This document shows, one piece after another, positions 28,897-37,592 of a stretch of 64,000 nucleotides of DNA (its first letter is position 1; each line of letters begins with the position of its first letter). A program made the position numbers and the translations under genes. The notes below the pieces were generated by a model. It had not been told where the DNA came from, searched no databases, and saw only the letters and a list, made by a program, of their open reading frames with translations. The stretch covers positions 1 to 64,000 of the forward strand of contig CAMECH010000006.1 in the NCBI GenBank assembly GCA_945913015.1. The letters are read 5' to 3'. This DNA comes from an uncultured Bacteroides sp. (GTDB lineage Bacteria; Bacillota; Clostridia; Lachnospirales; Lachnospiraceae).

Positions 28897-29050
28897 GATT
28901 TTTCACACTAACCCAAATTCTGCAGACGCTTTGACGTCGGAGGAATCGCGAGCCAAATATCAGATTTGGCTCTGCGATAATGGCTTGTTTGTGGCGCCTG
29001 CGGCACAAACAGCCGTATGAAAAATATGCCATCGGGCATATTTTTCATAC
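28897..29050 (-). repeat. Structured intergenic repeat, copy A (upstream of rlmH)
   Basis: The element fills the whole gap between the small acidic gene and rlmH. In the sense direction it starts with a perfect 16-bp hairpin with an ATCG-type tetraloop (29015-29050, arms beginning GTATGAAAAAT). A core follows with stem GGCT/AGCC plus GTTTGTG/CACAAAC and stem GAGCCAAAT/ATTTGGCTC, then a CCTCC run, then GAATTTGGGTTAGT and GTGTGAAAAAT just before the rlmH ATG. The core is closely similar to copy B at 37403-37562. Confidence 0.9.
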
Positions 29051-29316
29051 TAGCCTTCTACCACCAGATATCTGCCGTCAGGAAGCGCAAACACCTCCAT
29101 CTGTTCTGCGACCTCTTCATCTTCCATGCCGTCAATATCCATTCCCATATCTTCAAAATAATCCCTTACACCGCTGATATCATCAAACAGCTGTGCCATG
29201 CATTCTTCAAGGAACTCCTCCGCTTCTTCCTGAGTCTCTGCAACAGGCTCATCAAAGAGCTGCCCCTGATTATTAAGAAAATATTCCGCACAAATTTTCA
29301 AATCCTTTTCGCTCAT
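29050..29316 (-). CDS. Small acidic protein of unknown function
   Basis: About 88 residues, strongly acidic. It begins MSEKDLKICAEYFLNNQGQL and has runs such as EEAEEFLEECMAQLF and DIDGMEDEEVAEQM, ending in ALPDGRYLVVEG. I recognise no domain. I chose the ATG at 29314-29316 because GGGAG precedes it; a longer frame starts at 29340. It follows the Cof-type HAD gene by about 24 bases and is followed directly by repeat copy A, whose hairpin overlaps its stop codon. Confidence 0.75.
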   Translation of the reverse strand: MSEKDLKICAEYFLNNQGQLFDEPVAETQEEAEEFLEECMAQLFDDISGVRDYFEDMGMDIDGMEDEEVAEQMEVFALPDGRYLVVEG

Positions 29317-29340
29317 ACTGCTCCCTTCCGAATATAACAT

Positions 29341-30132
29341 TTAAATTACTGCATCAATATTTTTGTCGACCTGCCTCAATATCTTTTCAACTGAATCTGT
29401 CACATTTGCTGCGTGCGCTTTAATCTCATCAACAGCATTTTGCATTGCATACGAGTATCCGACACTTTCAAGCATCTGTACATCATTGAAATTATCTCCG
29501 AATGCCATGCATTCATCAGCTTTCAGTCCAAAAAACTCCTGTATCTTCTTTATTCCGACACCTTTGTTTACTCCCTGCGCAGTCATATCAAGGAACAAAT
29601 CACCCGATACCGCAACACTTGCCTTATCTGCCCATCCGTCAAAAAAATGCTCTCTGGAATTAACTATTCCGCTCAAATCGCAGACTGCAACCTTTATTAT
29701 ATCCTCATCAATATCTTCAAACCTTTTAACTATTTTGGTCTCATAATTTACTACTTTTGTCATTCTGTGAAGAAATATTTCCGACTTAGGCCTGATATAT
29801 GCAAAATGCTCGCCTGAAACCAGCACTTCACAGTTTTCGACTGAATCCACATCCGCTATCATTTCCATTGCAAGCTTGCGCTCAATCGGCATCTTATTAA
29901 TCATCGTATTTTTATATTTTACAAGTGCGCCGTTCTCAGAAATGTATACAAGCTCATCTGCTACCGGAGCAAATAATTTTTTAAGACTTTCAATCTGCCT
30001 CCCGCTTGCAGGCGCAAAAAGCACTCCCTTTTTAACAAGGCTTCCTATAACATCCAGCACCGATTCATCAACATGCTGTGCCTTATTCTGAAGTATCGTC
30101 CCGTCCAAATCACTGGCAATAAATTTTATCAT
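29341..30132 (-). CDS. Cof-type HAD phosphatase
   Basis: Subfamily IIB HAD phosphatase of 263 residues. Motif I is FIASDLDGTILQNK, motif II ASGRQIESLKKL, and motifs III and IV are GVNKGVGIKKIQ and MAFGDNFNDVQMLE. Such enzymes dephosphorylate sugar phosphates or cofactors; the substrate here is unknown. The start overlaps the stop of the preceding HAD gene in an ATGA arrangement, so the two are translationally coupled. Confidence 0.88.
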   Translation of the reverse strand: MIKFIASDLDGTILQNKAQHVDESVLDVIGSLVKKGVLFAPASGRQIESLKKLFAPVADELVYISENGALVKYKNTMINKMPIERKLAMEMIADVDSVENCEVLVSGEHFAYIRPKSEIFLHRMTKVVNYETKIVKRFEDIDEDIIKVAVCDLSGIVNSREHFFDGWADKASVAVSGDLFLDMTAQGVNKGVGIKKIQEFFGLKADECMAFGDNFNDVQMLESVGYSYAMQNAVDEIKAHAANVTDSVEKILRQVDKNIDAVI

Positions 30133-30785
30133 TTACATATCTCCAATATCTCTTTTGGTGAGTCCACAATAAATGTTGCACCTGCTTCAACAAGTTCCTG
30201 TCTGTCCCTGAACCCCCATGTTACACCTACGGTATCCGTACCTGCATTTTTACCTGTAAGCATATCTGTATTTGTATCACCGATATAAAGACATTTCTCC
30301 GGCTTTATACCGTATTTATCCATTATTTTAAATGCTCCGTCCGGTGCCGGCTTCTTAGGGCAGTCATCCGACTGTCCCTGCACTTCGTCAAAAAACCCCT
30401 TCCCGAATACGGTCTCAACAACATTTATTACATTCTCATGTCGTTTATTACTGAGAGTTGCAATCTTTATTCCCATTTTCTTAAGGTTTTCAAGAAGCTC
30501 AACTATTCCGTCATATGGCACGACATTATAAGTGCATCCGGTCTTAAAATACTCAATGTAATCGGCCATCACCGCCTCATACTTTTCAAGTTTATCATCA
30601 CCCGCTGCCCTCAGCGCTCTTTTTATCAGTTCAAACTGCCCGTCCCCTGCGAACTGCTTATACGCCTCCTCAGGATTAGGTTTAAAGCCGTGCATCTCAA
30701 GCACCAGATTTGCAGTATGTGCAATTGCACCGACTGAATCTGTCGTAGTTCCGTCCAAATCAAATATGCACATTTCATATTTCAT
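30129..30785 (-). CDS. HAD-superfamily phosphatase, phosphoglycolate phosphatase-like
   Basis: Protein of about 218 residues. Motif I is MCIFDLDGTTTDSVGA, with Thr where Leu is usual; motif II is ATLSNKRHE, the lysine lies in DCPKKPAPDGA, and motif IV is CLYIGDTNTDMLTGKNAG. I chose the ATG at 30783-30785 because AAGGAG lies eight bases upstream, inside the end of maf; the genes overlap by 11 bases. It forms an overlapping trio with maf and the Cof-type gene. Confidence 0.85.
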   Translation of the reverse strand: MKYEMCIFDLDGTTTDSVGAIAHTANLVLEMHGFKPNPEEAYKQFAGDGQFELIKRALRAAGDDKLEKYEAVMADYIEYFKTGCTYNVVPYDGIVELLENLKKMGIKIATLSNKRHENVINVVETVFGKGFFDEVQGQSDDCPKKPAPDGAFKIMDKYGIKPEKCLYIGDTNTDMLTGKNAGTDTVGVTWGFRDRQELVEAGATFIVDSPKEILEICK

Positions 30786-31353
30786 ATCCAATTCTCCTTA
30801 AATACTCACAAATTCTTCCCACAGGCAGACCGACAACATTATTATAATCTCCGTCAATTCCTCTTACATATGCAGCAAAAAGTCCCTGTATTCCATATGC
30901 TCCGGCTTTATCCATGGGTTCGCCGGTCTTTACATACGCACAAATCTGTTCTTCAGTCATCGGATAGACTTTAACCTTAGTCTCTTCCGAAAATGTGTGG
31001 CACCTGCCCTCTATAACAAGCGTAACTCCCGTATATACGCTATGTTCCCCGTCCTGAAGCATTTTAATCATACTGACGGCGTCTTCAAAACCTTTTGGTT
31101 TTCCAAGAATTACATTATTGGCACTCACAACAGTATCTGCACCGATTACAAGAATATTTTCCCTGTCTTCAAGCATCTCGTACACTGCCATTGCCTTCTG
31201 TAACGACAGTTCACATACCACATCACCCGGCAGTGTCTTAGTAACTTTTTCCTCAACGTCACTTACTACAACATCAAACTTCATTCCGACCTGCTCAAGC
31301 AGTTCTCTCCGTCTTGGTGAACCCGACGCCAGAACGATTCTTTTAAAATTCAT
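30775..31353 (-). CDS. maf: Maf-family nucleoside triphosphate pyrophosphatase
   Basis: Hydrolyses dTTP/UTP or modified nucleotides; 192 residues. It has the signature ASGSPRRRELLEQVG at the N-terminus, VSDVEEKV, VIGADTVVSANNVILGKP and the YGIQGLFAAYVRGIDGDYNNVVGLP C-terminal region. AGAGGA precedes the ATG. A possible weak promoter overlaps the T tract of the leuA terminator. It is the first gene of the maf-HAD-Cof-acidic protein-rlmH-nth run. Confidence 0.93.
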   Translation of the reverse strand: MNFKRIVLASGSPRRRELLEQVGMKFDVVVSDVEEKVTKTLPGDVVCELSLQKAMAVYEMLEDRENILVIGADTVVSANNVILGKPKGFEDAVSMIKMLQDGEHSVYTGVTLVIEGRCHTFSEETKVKVYPMTEEQICAYVKTGEPMDKAGAYGIQGLFAAYVRGIDGDYNNVVGLPVGRICEYLRRIGYEI

Positions 31354-31445
31354 GCCAATCCTCTTTTCTGCGCATATTTTATGCTTATATTTTTCCGCAT
31401 GATGAATTACTCACTTTATTTTATACAAAACCTTCCGATAAGACA

Positions 31446-31513
31446 AGCAAAAATTGCCCAAAACGCTCGTTACCCCGCCTGTTCACGGCTTGTTTCTCAC
31501 GTTTTGGGCAATT
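31446..31513 (-). terminator. Terminator of leuA
   Basis: Fourteen-base arms AATTGCCCAAAACG (minus, 31500-31513) and CGTTTTGGGCAATT (31452-31465), with an inner GCC/GGC stem, run into TTTTT on minus. It lies directly after the leuA stop. Confidence 0.85.
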
Positions 31514-31523
31514 AATCACCTTT

Positions 31524-33185
31524 TTACTTTACCATACTTCTGTTCATTGCCGATACAAGTGCATCAATTGACGCACGGATAATATCAGGGTCAATGCCGA
31601 TTCCGAAATAATTCTTTCCGTCATCGCCTTCAATTCCCACAAATGCAATGGCACTTGAATCCGAACCATCCTGAAGTGCATGCTCCTCATAGCAGATAAT
31701 GCGGCATGAGCGGTTATACTGCTTTGCAAGCGCATTGCTTACGGCATCAAGACGTCCGTTGCCTCCTGCTTCCACAACAGTTCTTACGCCGTCTTTTTCA
31801 ACAGTAACTGTCGTCTGTATTCCGTCAATCTGCTTGAAATGTACTTCAACAATATCAAATTCAGGAACAAATTTTTTATAACGCTGTTCAAATATATCAT
31901 GAATTTCATCAGGTGAAAGTTCTTTGTGCTTAACATCCGAAACTGCTTTTACGGCATATCCGAAGTCCTCTCTCATCTTCTTCGGAATCTTAATGCCGAA
32001 GCTCTGCTCAAGTACATATGCAACGCCGCCCTTTCCCGACTGGCTGTTGATTCTGATTACATCACTGTCATAAGTGCGTCCGACATCCTCAGGATTAATA
32101 GGAAGATACGGCACATTCCAGTGATCCATATCCTTTTCTTTTCTCCACTCCATACCTTTTGCAATTGCATCCTGATGTGAACCTGAAAATGCAGCAAATA
32201 CAAGCTTTCCGCAATAAGGATGGCGCATATGTATATCCATCTGTGTAAGCTTTTCATATGTTGCGGCGATTGTCGGCATATCAGACAAATCAAGCTTAGG
32301 ATCTACACCCTGTGAATACATATTCATTGCAAGAACCATGATATCAACATTACCTGTACGCTCGCCATTTCCAAACAGTGTACCCTCAACCCTGTCGGCA
32401 CCGGCAAGTACTCCAAGCTCAGCGTCACTGATTCCGCATCCTCTGTCATTATGCGGATGAATTGAAAGAATTACTGAATCGCGATTGTGCATATTTTTTG
32501 ACATATACTCAACCTGGCTTGCAAACACATGAGGCATTGCACATTCAACCGTTGTAGGAAGGTTAATGTAAACCTTTTTATCAGGTGTCGGTTCCCATAC
32601 ATCAATAACAGCATTGCAGACATCAAGTGCATAATCAACCTCTGTCTGTGAAAAACTCTCAGGGCTGTACTCAAAGGAGAAATTTCCCTCAGTCTGCTCC
32701 GCAAGCTCCTTAAGAAGCTTTGCTCCGTCAACCGCAATCTGCTTAACCTCTTCCTTTGATTTTTTAAACACCTGCTCACGCTGTGCAACCGAAGTTGAAT
32801 TATAGACATGAACTATTGTGTTAGGAGCTCCCTTTGCCGCTTCAAATGTCTTGCGGATAATGTGCTCTCTCGCCTGCGTAAGTACCTGAATTGTCACATC
32901 ATCAGGAATCATATTTCTTTCAATGAGAGTTCTTAAAAACTGATATTCTGTATCGGAAGCAGCCGGAAAGCCTACCTCGATCTCCTTAAATCCGATTTTT
33001 ACAAGCATCTGGAAAAACTCAAGCTTTTCTTCAAGGCTCATTGGCTCGATAAGCGCCTGATTTCCGTCTCTCAAATCGACCGAGCACCAGATTGGTGCCT
33101 TGTCAATACTGTCCTTCTTTGCCCAGTCATAACAGTCAACAGGTGGCATAAAATAAGTTTTCTTGTACTGTCTGTAATCAAACAT
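31524..33185 (-). CDS. leuA: 2-isopropylmalate synthase
   Basis: Condenses acetyl-CoA and 2-oxoisovalerate, the first step of leucine synthesis; about 553 residues. It belongs to the longer LeuA2-type group. It has WCSVDLRDGNQALIEP at the catalytic barrel start, GFPAASDTEYQFL, the metal-binding SIHPHNDRGCGI and GNGERTGNVDIM, and a C-terminal regulatory domain with VTVEKDGVRTVVEAGGNGR. I chose the ATG at 33183-33185 because GGAGG lies five bases upstream. A leucine-specific T-box leader lies upstream. Confidence 0.96.
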   Translation of the reverse strand: MFDYRQYKKTYFMPPVDCYDWAKKDSIDKAPIWCSVDLRDGNQALIEPMSLEEKLEFFQMLVKIGFKEIEVGFPAASDTEYQFLRTLIERNMIPDDVTIQVLTQAREHIIRKTFEAAKGAPNTIVHVYNSTSVAQREQVFKKSKEEVKQIAVDGAKLLKELAEQTEGNFSFEYSPESFSQTEVDYALDVCNAVIDVWEPTPDKKVYINLPTTVECAMPHVFASQVEYMSKNMHNRDSVILSIHPHNDRGCGISDAELGVLAGADRVEGTLFGNGERTGNVDIMVLAMNMYSQGVDPKLDLSDMPTIAATYEKLTQMDIHMRHPYCGKLVFAAFSGSHQDAIAKGMEWRKEKDMDHWNVPYLPINPEDVGRTYDSDVIRINSQSGKGGVAYVLEQSFGIKIPKKMREDFGYAVKAVSDVKHKELSPDEIHDIFEQRYKKFVPEFDIVEVHFKQIDGIQTTVTVEKDGVRTVVEAGGNGRLDAVSNALAKQYNRSCRIICYEEHALQDGSDSSAIAFVGIEGDDGKNYFGIGIDPDIIRASIDALVSAMNRSMVK

Positions 33186-33270
33186 TTCGTCCTCCATTCC
33201 GCACCATACAGTGCAACCTAAAAATTATAAATGCTTCTTAACTTCTTAATAAGTAAATTCCTAAGTAAGC

Positions 33271-33584
33271 AAAAAAATCTTCCGTCTCTGACACACATAT
33301 ATAATTGCATGTTCAAGAGACGAAAGACATAATCTCACGCGATACCACTCTTATTCACAGTTTCCTGTGCACTCATCGAATACGTACAGAACTCTCTGTA
33401 TTATATTCTATCCGCTGTAACGGCCGGCTCCCGACTACGTCTACTTACCTTAACGGCTTTTGGGTAGCTGCTCCGAGGTGAGTTCAATGCTTCCCATCTG
33501 TTGTCTCGCACCTTACGACAACTCTCTGAAACAGGTCCGCACATACTATTCCTCTTCATGGCATTTACTTATTATTAATTAATA
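33271..33584 (-). promoter_or_regulatory. T-box leader, leucine-specific, upstream of leuA
   Basis: Sense-strand features in order: stem I with AGAGAG and GGTGCGAGACAAC; a GAA-CTC-ACC segment placing the CTC leucine specifier at 33480-33482; the T-box core AATAAGAGTGGTATCGCG (33338-33355); and a terminator stem with CGTCTCT/AGAGACG arms ending in seven T (33271-33327). Uncharged leucyl-tRNA should favour antitermination and leuA expression. Confidence 0.93.
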
Positions 33585-33590
33585 AAACAG

Positions 33591-33619
33591 ATTATACACA
33601 ATAATATTAAAAAAGTCCA
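33591..33619 (-). promoter_or_regulatory. Promoter of the leuA T-box leader
   Basis: Minus-strand TGGACT (33614-33619) and TATAAT (33591-33596) with a 17-base spacer. The start of transcription should be near 33584. Confidence 0.75.
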
Positions 33620-33639
33620 GCACAAATTACAAAATTTTA

Positions 33640-33984
33640 TTAAATTGATTCATTTAGTTTTTTTAAATAATTACGAAGATATTCTTTATAATCAACATTA
33701 TTATGATGTATTTTATAAGTAAACTCTATCTTTTCTCCTGTTAGATTATATATTTGATTTTTTAACTGCTGTATCTCATCATCTTCTGCTATTCTTCGCC
33801 TGATTATTCCATCACATATTATAAAAACACTTTCAAGCCAGCCCAATGGTCTTAATTTTTTCTTCTCATCTTCAGGATGATTTTCTTTTAAAAACTGTAT
33901 CATATCATCCTGAAGTTTAAGCCAATCATCATCACTATTTCTGTCTGTTGTTGCTCTTCTCACCAAATCATCAATATTCTGCAT
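33640..33984 (-). CDS. Hypothetical protein
   Basis: A 114-residue protein I do not recognise. It starts MQNIDDLVRRATTDRNSDDD, is rich in charged residues and looks helical, with no signal or membrane segment. It lies after the membrane protein gene of the MoxR module and before the leuA promoter. The ribosome site is weak and the sequence is AT-rich, so it may be an accessory gene. Confidence 0.55.
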   Translation of the reverse strand: MQNIDDLVRRATTDRNSDDDWLKLQDDMIQFLKENHPEDEKKKLRPLGWLESVFIICDGIIRRRIAEDDEIQQLKNQIYNLTGEKIEFTYKIHHNNVDYKEYLRNYLKKLNESI

Positions 33985-34066
33985 TTTCTAATCTTTCTGA
34001 CTTCTTCATAAGTTTCAAATACACGTGGGGAAGACAATCACTACAAAGATATCCTGCCCATCCTTC

Positions 34067-35332
34067 TCATGTATTTTTTTTATTTTTATAACTCTTTTTA
34101 AGTTTTTCAATATCCTGCTTTGTCACGGAATCATCCGAATACCTTGCAATCTCATATGCCGATGTAATCTCTGCGGCAATCACCTCATTATCTGTTATAT
34201 TGGAATTTGTGATGTCAGAAGGTGTCATGGATGGTGAGAGCATTTTTCTGCCATTTTTTTTCATGCCGCGCTTAACCATTTTCCGGTACATTTTTCTGAG
34301 TTTTTCATTGTCAGTACCTGTAACCGGCTCCTCTTTAACCTTTGCTGCCCTGACACGGCTTTTTTTACTGTCACCACGGACAAACTCAATTACATCGCTG
34401 CCCTCAAGCTTTATGTTCTCTCTTTGCATAAATCTGTTAAGAGCCTTGATAAGCGCAAAAATCACGGCAATAACAAGCATAATTGCAACAACCACAATCA
34501 CTGCATTTATAATGCGCTCTATCGTACCGTTGCCGTTATCCATTGTCATGTATTCAAGTATCTTATCTTCAACATCCTCGGACGGAGCATTCTGCCCTGC
34601 CGGTGCCTTATCCTGGAATTTGCCGAGCATTTCAATAAGCCATATAATAAACACCGCCACCGCTCTTCCGATAACAATTCCAACTTTTCCGAGAAACGAA
34701 AAATCCCCTGTGCCGATTCCCGCAAAAATAATCATTGCTGCAATCATTGCCGCAACGGTAATAAAAATGATATATCCGTTGACCTTTGAAAGCTGCTTTG
34801 CCGGGAAATCCGACATTGTCTGATTCTCCCTGAATACAAGCCTCATGCGGAACAGATTTTCATATACTACCGATAAAATCACAAATGCTGCTGCCGACAA
34901 AAGTGCCGTACCTACCACAATATTGTTATCATAGCTTTTTCCCGATATAAATGCATAAAGCATTACAATAAGCAGCGGATACGGCGGACGTTCCTTATCC
35001 GCACGTTCATTTTTATACATCACATATGATGAATAAAGCGTCAGCAAAAGCATAAGTATGCAGAAAAAGAAGCTCTCATTATCGTTTCTGCCTATAATGA
35101 CTGCTGCAATTACAATTACCGCATGCCATATATAAAACCTCTTATTTCGCATATTTTTGTGACGTAAAATCCACGCCGCAATTACTGCCGGAATAACGAA
35201 AAGGCATCTGAAGAAATCCCCCGGTGCAAATGCCAAAGGCTCATAACACACAATCACAGCTCCTGTAAGAAACACAAGGCACTGCATTATTATCTCAAGC
35301 ACAGGCATCAATATTTCAAACCTTTTATTCAT
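34067..35332 (-). CDS. Multi-pass membrane protein with cytoplasmic C-terminal region (MoxR module)
   Basis: A 421-residue protein with about nine hydrophobic segments, for example LVFLTGAVIVCYEPLAF and IINAVIVVVAIMLVIAVIF. A charged C-terminal part follows (KLRKMYRKMVKRGMKKNG, then ITSAYEIARYSDDSVT), which resembles DUF4129-type tails in MoxR-DUF58-transglutaminase loci. I see no transglutaminase Cys-His-Asp region. It overlaps the DUF58 gene by eight bases, so the two are coupled. Confidence 0.65.
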   Translation of the reverse strand: MNKRFEILMPVLEIIMQCLVFLTGAVIVCYEPLAFAPGDFFRCLFVIPAVIAAWILRHKNMRNKRFYIWHAVIVIAAVIIGRNDNESFFFCILMLLLTLYSSYVMYKNERADKERPPYPLLIVMLYAFISGKSYDNNIVVGTALLSAAAFVILSVVYENLFRMRLVFRENQTMSDFPAKQLSKVNGYIIFITVAAMIAAMIIFAGIGTGDFSFLGKVGIVIGRAVAVFIIWLIEMLGKFQDKAPAGQNAPSEDVEDKILEYMTMDNGNGTIERIINAVIVVVAIMLVIAVIFALIKALNRFMQRENIKLEGSDVIEFVRGDSKKSRVRAAKVKEEPVTGTDNEKLRKMYRKMVKRGMKKNGRKMLSPSMTPSDITNSNITDNEVIAAEITSAYEIARYSDDSVTKQDIEKLKKSYKNKKNT

Positions 35333-36443
35333 GAGGCATCACCTCCCATGCAAGAGCCTCTGCATGCGGGCATACTAAAAGACTGTTTTCCATGCCTGCA
35401 TGATACGGAAGAATCCACAGAGATGCCCTTCCCTCCCTGCACATTCCGTCAAACTTTGCCTGAAGCTCTTTTTTCTTTGCCGAGGAAATCAGAATATATA
35501 ACGACTGTCCGCGTGCATTCTCAAGTATTTCTTCAAAAGGCTGCATCTCAAGTGATAAATCAATTCTTGCCAGTGCCGCATTAACTGCACTTACATGCGA
35601 AAGTCCGCATGCCTCCTGCATATGAATATTCTCCTGTGTAACCTTATCACGCCCGTTTGAAATTATCCCAACATTTACGCCTGATGAAACGAGCGACTGT
35701 ACAAGCCCTGCCGCGATTGAAATGCTTTCTTCAAGCAGTGCATCATACACCAGCATTCCGTCTGATTCAAGGTTGAGCATGATACATACATTTCTTCCCG
35801 CTGTATAATCATGGAGATTTACCTTCAGTCCGTTAGTCCTTGCCGTCGCTTTCCAGTTTATAAGTTTCATTGTGTCCTGCGTTGAATAATCCCTTATTCC
35901 ACGTATTTCAAAAGGGTCTTCATGCAGATTATATTTTGTAAGGAGGTCACCAAGTATGGATTTACTTACAATCTCTATCCTTCCGGTATCTGCAACCGCC
36001 GGATATACCATAAGCTCTCTGTGCAGTTCCTTTTTGCTGCTCATAATCTCACTCATGAAAATGCCTTTTGACAGGATTTCAATTGAATCAATGCAGTACA
36101 GCCCTCTTTTTCTGCATACTACAGGAATTTTTCTTGTAATGCGCTGATGAAACAGAAGCGAAAATACGTCATTTTTATATGATTTATCTGTCACATTTGA
36201 ATTTGAATCTTCTCCTTCAAAATGGAGATTCCGGTCAAGCTGAAATTTGACATTGACAAAAGGAAGTGGCAACCATTTATCATTTGTTACCACTTCTATG
36301 AGTTCAATTTTATCACCGCTTACTGCCGATTCAGTTGAAAATTGTACGTCAGCCTCAAGATTCTTAGTCCAAAGCCTCCCGTACAGCTTAATAAGGAGCA
36401 GATAAACAATTGCCGCCCCTGCAAGCATCAATAATATTTCCAT
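35325..36443 (-). CDS. DUF58 domain protein (MoxR partner)
   Basis: About 372 residues. Two N-terminal hydrophobic stretches (MEILLMLAGAAIVYLLLIK) precede a beta-rich part and the DUF58 core with YSTQDTMKLINWKATART (the conserved GDxxRxIxWKxSAR-type motif), which leads into a von Willebrand A-like fold (CIMLNLESDGM). The start ATG shares a base with the moxR stop (TAATG), with GGAG upstream. DUF58 proteins usually work with MoxR AAA+ ATPases; the substrate is unknown. Confidence 0.85.
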   Translation of the reverse strand: MEILLMLAGAAIVYLLLIKLYGRLWTKNLEADVQFSTESAVSGDKIELIEVVTNDKWLPLPFVNVKFQLDRNLHFEGEDSNSNVTDKSYKNDVFSLLFHQRITRKIPVVCRKRGLYCIDSIEILSKGIFMSEIMSSKKELHRELMVYPAVADTGRIEIVSKSILGDLLTKYNLHEDPFEIRGIRDYSTQDTMKLINWKATARTNGLKVNLHDYTAGRNVCIMLNLESDGMLVYDALLEESISIAAGLVQSLVSSGVNVGIISNGRDKVTQENIHMQEACGLSHVSAVNAALARIDLSLEMQPFEEILENARGQSLYILISSAKKKELQAKFDGMCREGRASLWILPYHAGMENSLLVCPHAEALAWEVMPHE

Positions 36444-37405
36444 TATTTGCTCCAGTCTTCCGTAGGCAGCAGGCATCTTTCCATGACGCCTCTGATGAGT
36501 GCTGCCCTGTTGTCCTGCTGAATCATTCCAAGTTTTAATACAAGCCTGTGTGCCAGTACAGGAACACTTAAAGTCTTTATATCCTCAGGAACTACGTAAC
36601 TTCTTCTGTTCAGATATGCATATGCTCTTACGGCACGCAGCATTGTAAGAGTTCCTCTGGGGCTTACGCCGATTGATACATTTGGAAGATTTCTTGTTGC
36701 TTCGGCAATATCTGCAATATACTCCATAAGGCACGGATGAACGTATACCTTCTGTGCCTCCTTCTGCATTGCGGCTACATCTTCCCTGCTGCATACCGGC
36801 TGTATTGTTTCGATAGGATTGTCAATAAGAAATCTGTTCATCATCGCAAGCTCTTCCTGCTTTGTCGGATAGCCCACGGATATCTTCATTAAGAAACGGT
36901 CAAGCTGCGCCTCCGGAAGCATATATGTTCCCGCAGTCTCAACCGGATTCTGCGTTGCTATAACCACAAACGGTTTTTCAAGTCCCATTGTCTCCCCGTC
37001 TATGGTAACCTGTCTCTCCTCCATACATTCAAGAAGGCTTGACTGCGTTCTCGGAGTTGCGCGGTTAATTTCGTCCGCAAGTATAATGTTGGCAAAAACA
37101 GGACCTTTGCGCAACACGAACTCACCTGATTTCTGATTATAGTAGTGAATACCGGTGACATCTGACGGCACAAGATCAGGTGTAAACTGAATACGCGAAA
37201 ATTCCGCATCAATTGATTTTGCAAGAGTTTTTGCCATTATAGTCTTTCCGGTACCCGGAACATCCTCAAGCAGGACATGACCGTCAGAAAGAAGTGCTGT
37301 AAGGAGCAGATCAATAACCGCCTCTTTTCCGACAATAACCCTGTTCACATTGTCTCTGATGTCTTTTATTTTAGGCTGTATCCTGCTTTCTTCTACAAAT
37401 CCCAT
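36443..37405 (-). CDS. MoxR-family AAA+ ATPase
   Basis: About 320 residues; putative chaperone-like ATPase. Walker A is EDVPGTGKT, Walker B IILADEINRA, sensor 1 lies in VIATQNPVE, and the arginine-finger region is ISVGYPTKQEE with LPEAQLDRFLMK; sensor 2 falls near GVSPRGTLTML. I chose the ATG at 37403-37405, which is the final codon of repeat copy B; the element supplies the GGGGATTAGT ribosome-binding sequence. Coupled to DUF58 downstream. Confidence 0.92.
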   Translation of the reverse strand: MGFVEESRIQPKIKDIRDNVNRVIVGKEAVIDLLLTALLSDGHVLLEDVPGTGKTIMAKTLAKSIDAEFSRIQFTPDLVPSDVTGIHYYNQKSGEFVLRKGPVFANIILADEINRATPRTQSSLLECMEERQVTIDGETMGLEKPFVVIATQNPVETAGTYMLPEAQLDRFLMKISVGYPTKQEELAMMNRFLIDNPIETIQPVCSREDVAAMQKEAQKVYVHPCLMEYIADIAEATRNLPNVSIGVSPRGTLTMLRAVRAYAYLNRRSYVVPEDIKTLSVPVLAHRLVLKLGMIQQDNRAALIRGVMERCLLPTEDWSK

Positions 37406-37562
37406 ACTAATCCCCATTCCGCAGACGCTTTGGCGTCGGAGGAACCGCGGGCCAAATATCAGATTTGGCTCTGCGATAATGGCTCGTTTGTGGCGCCTGC
37501 GGCACAAACAGCCGTGTGAAAAATTAGCGCATCGGCGTAATTTTTCACACTAATCCCCATTC
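37403..37562 (-). repeat. Structured intergenic repeat, copy B (upstream of moxR)
   Basis: Sense direction: GAATGGGGATTAGT (37549-37562); a hairpin with 13-bp arms GTGTGAAAAATTA/TAATTTTTCACAC (37514-37550); the same core stems as copy A; a GACGC/GCGTC mini-stem; a TTCCTCC run; then GGAATGGGGATTAGTATG, whose ATG is the moxR start. The 14-base module is therefore present as a direct repeat at both ends. Confidence 0.92.
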
Positions 37563-37592
37563 TTTAATTTTTATTTACGTTAAACTCCCGGC

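Noticed and set aside
28980..29177. Plus-strand ORFs inside repeat copies A and B (also 37350-37553)
   Set aside because: They arise because the repeat core is open in several frames. The similar peptides in both places come from DNA similarity of the repeat, not from coding selection.
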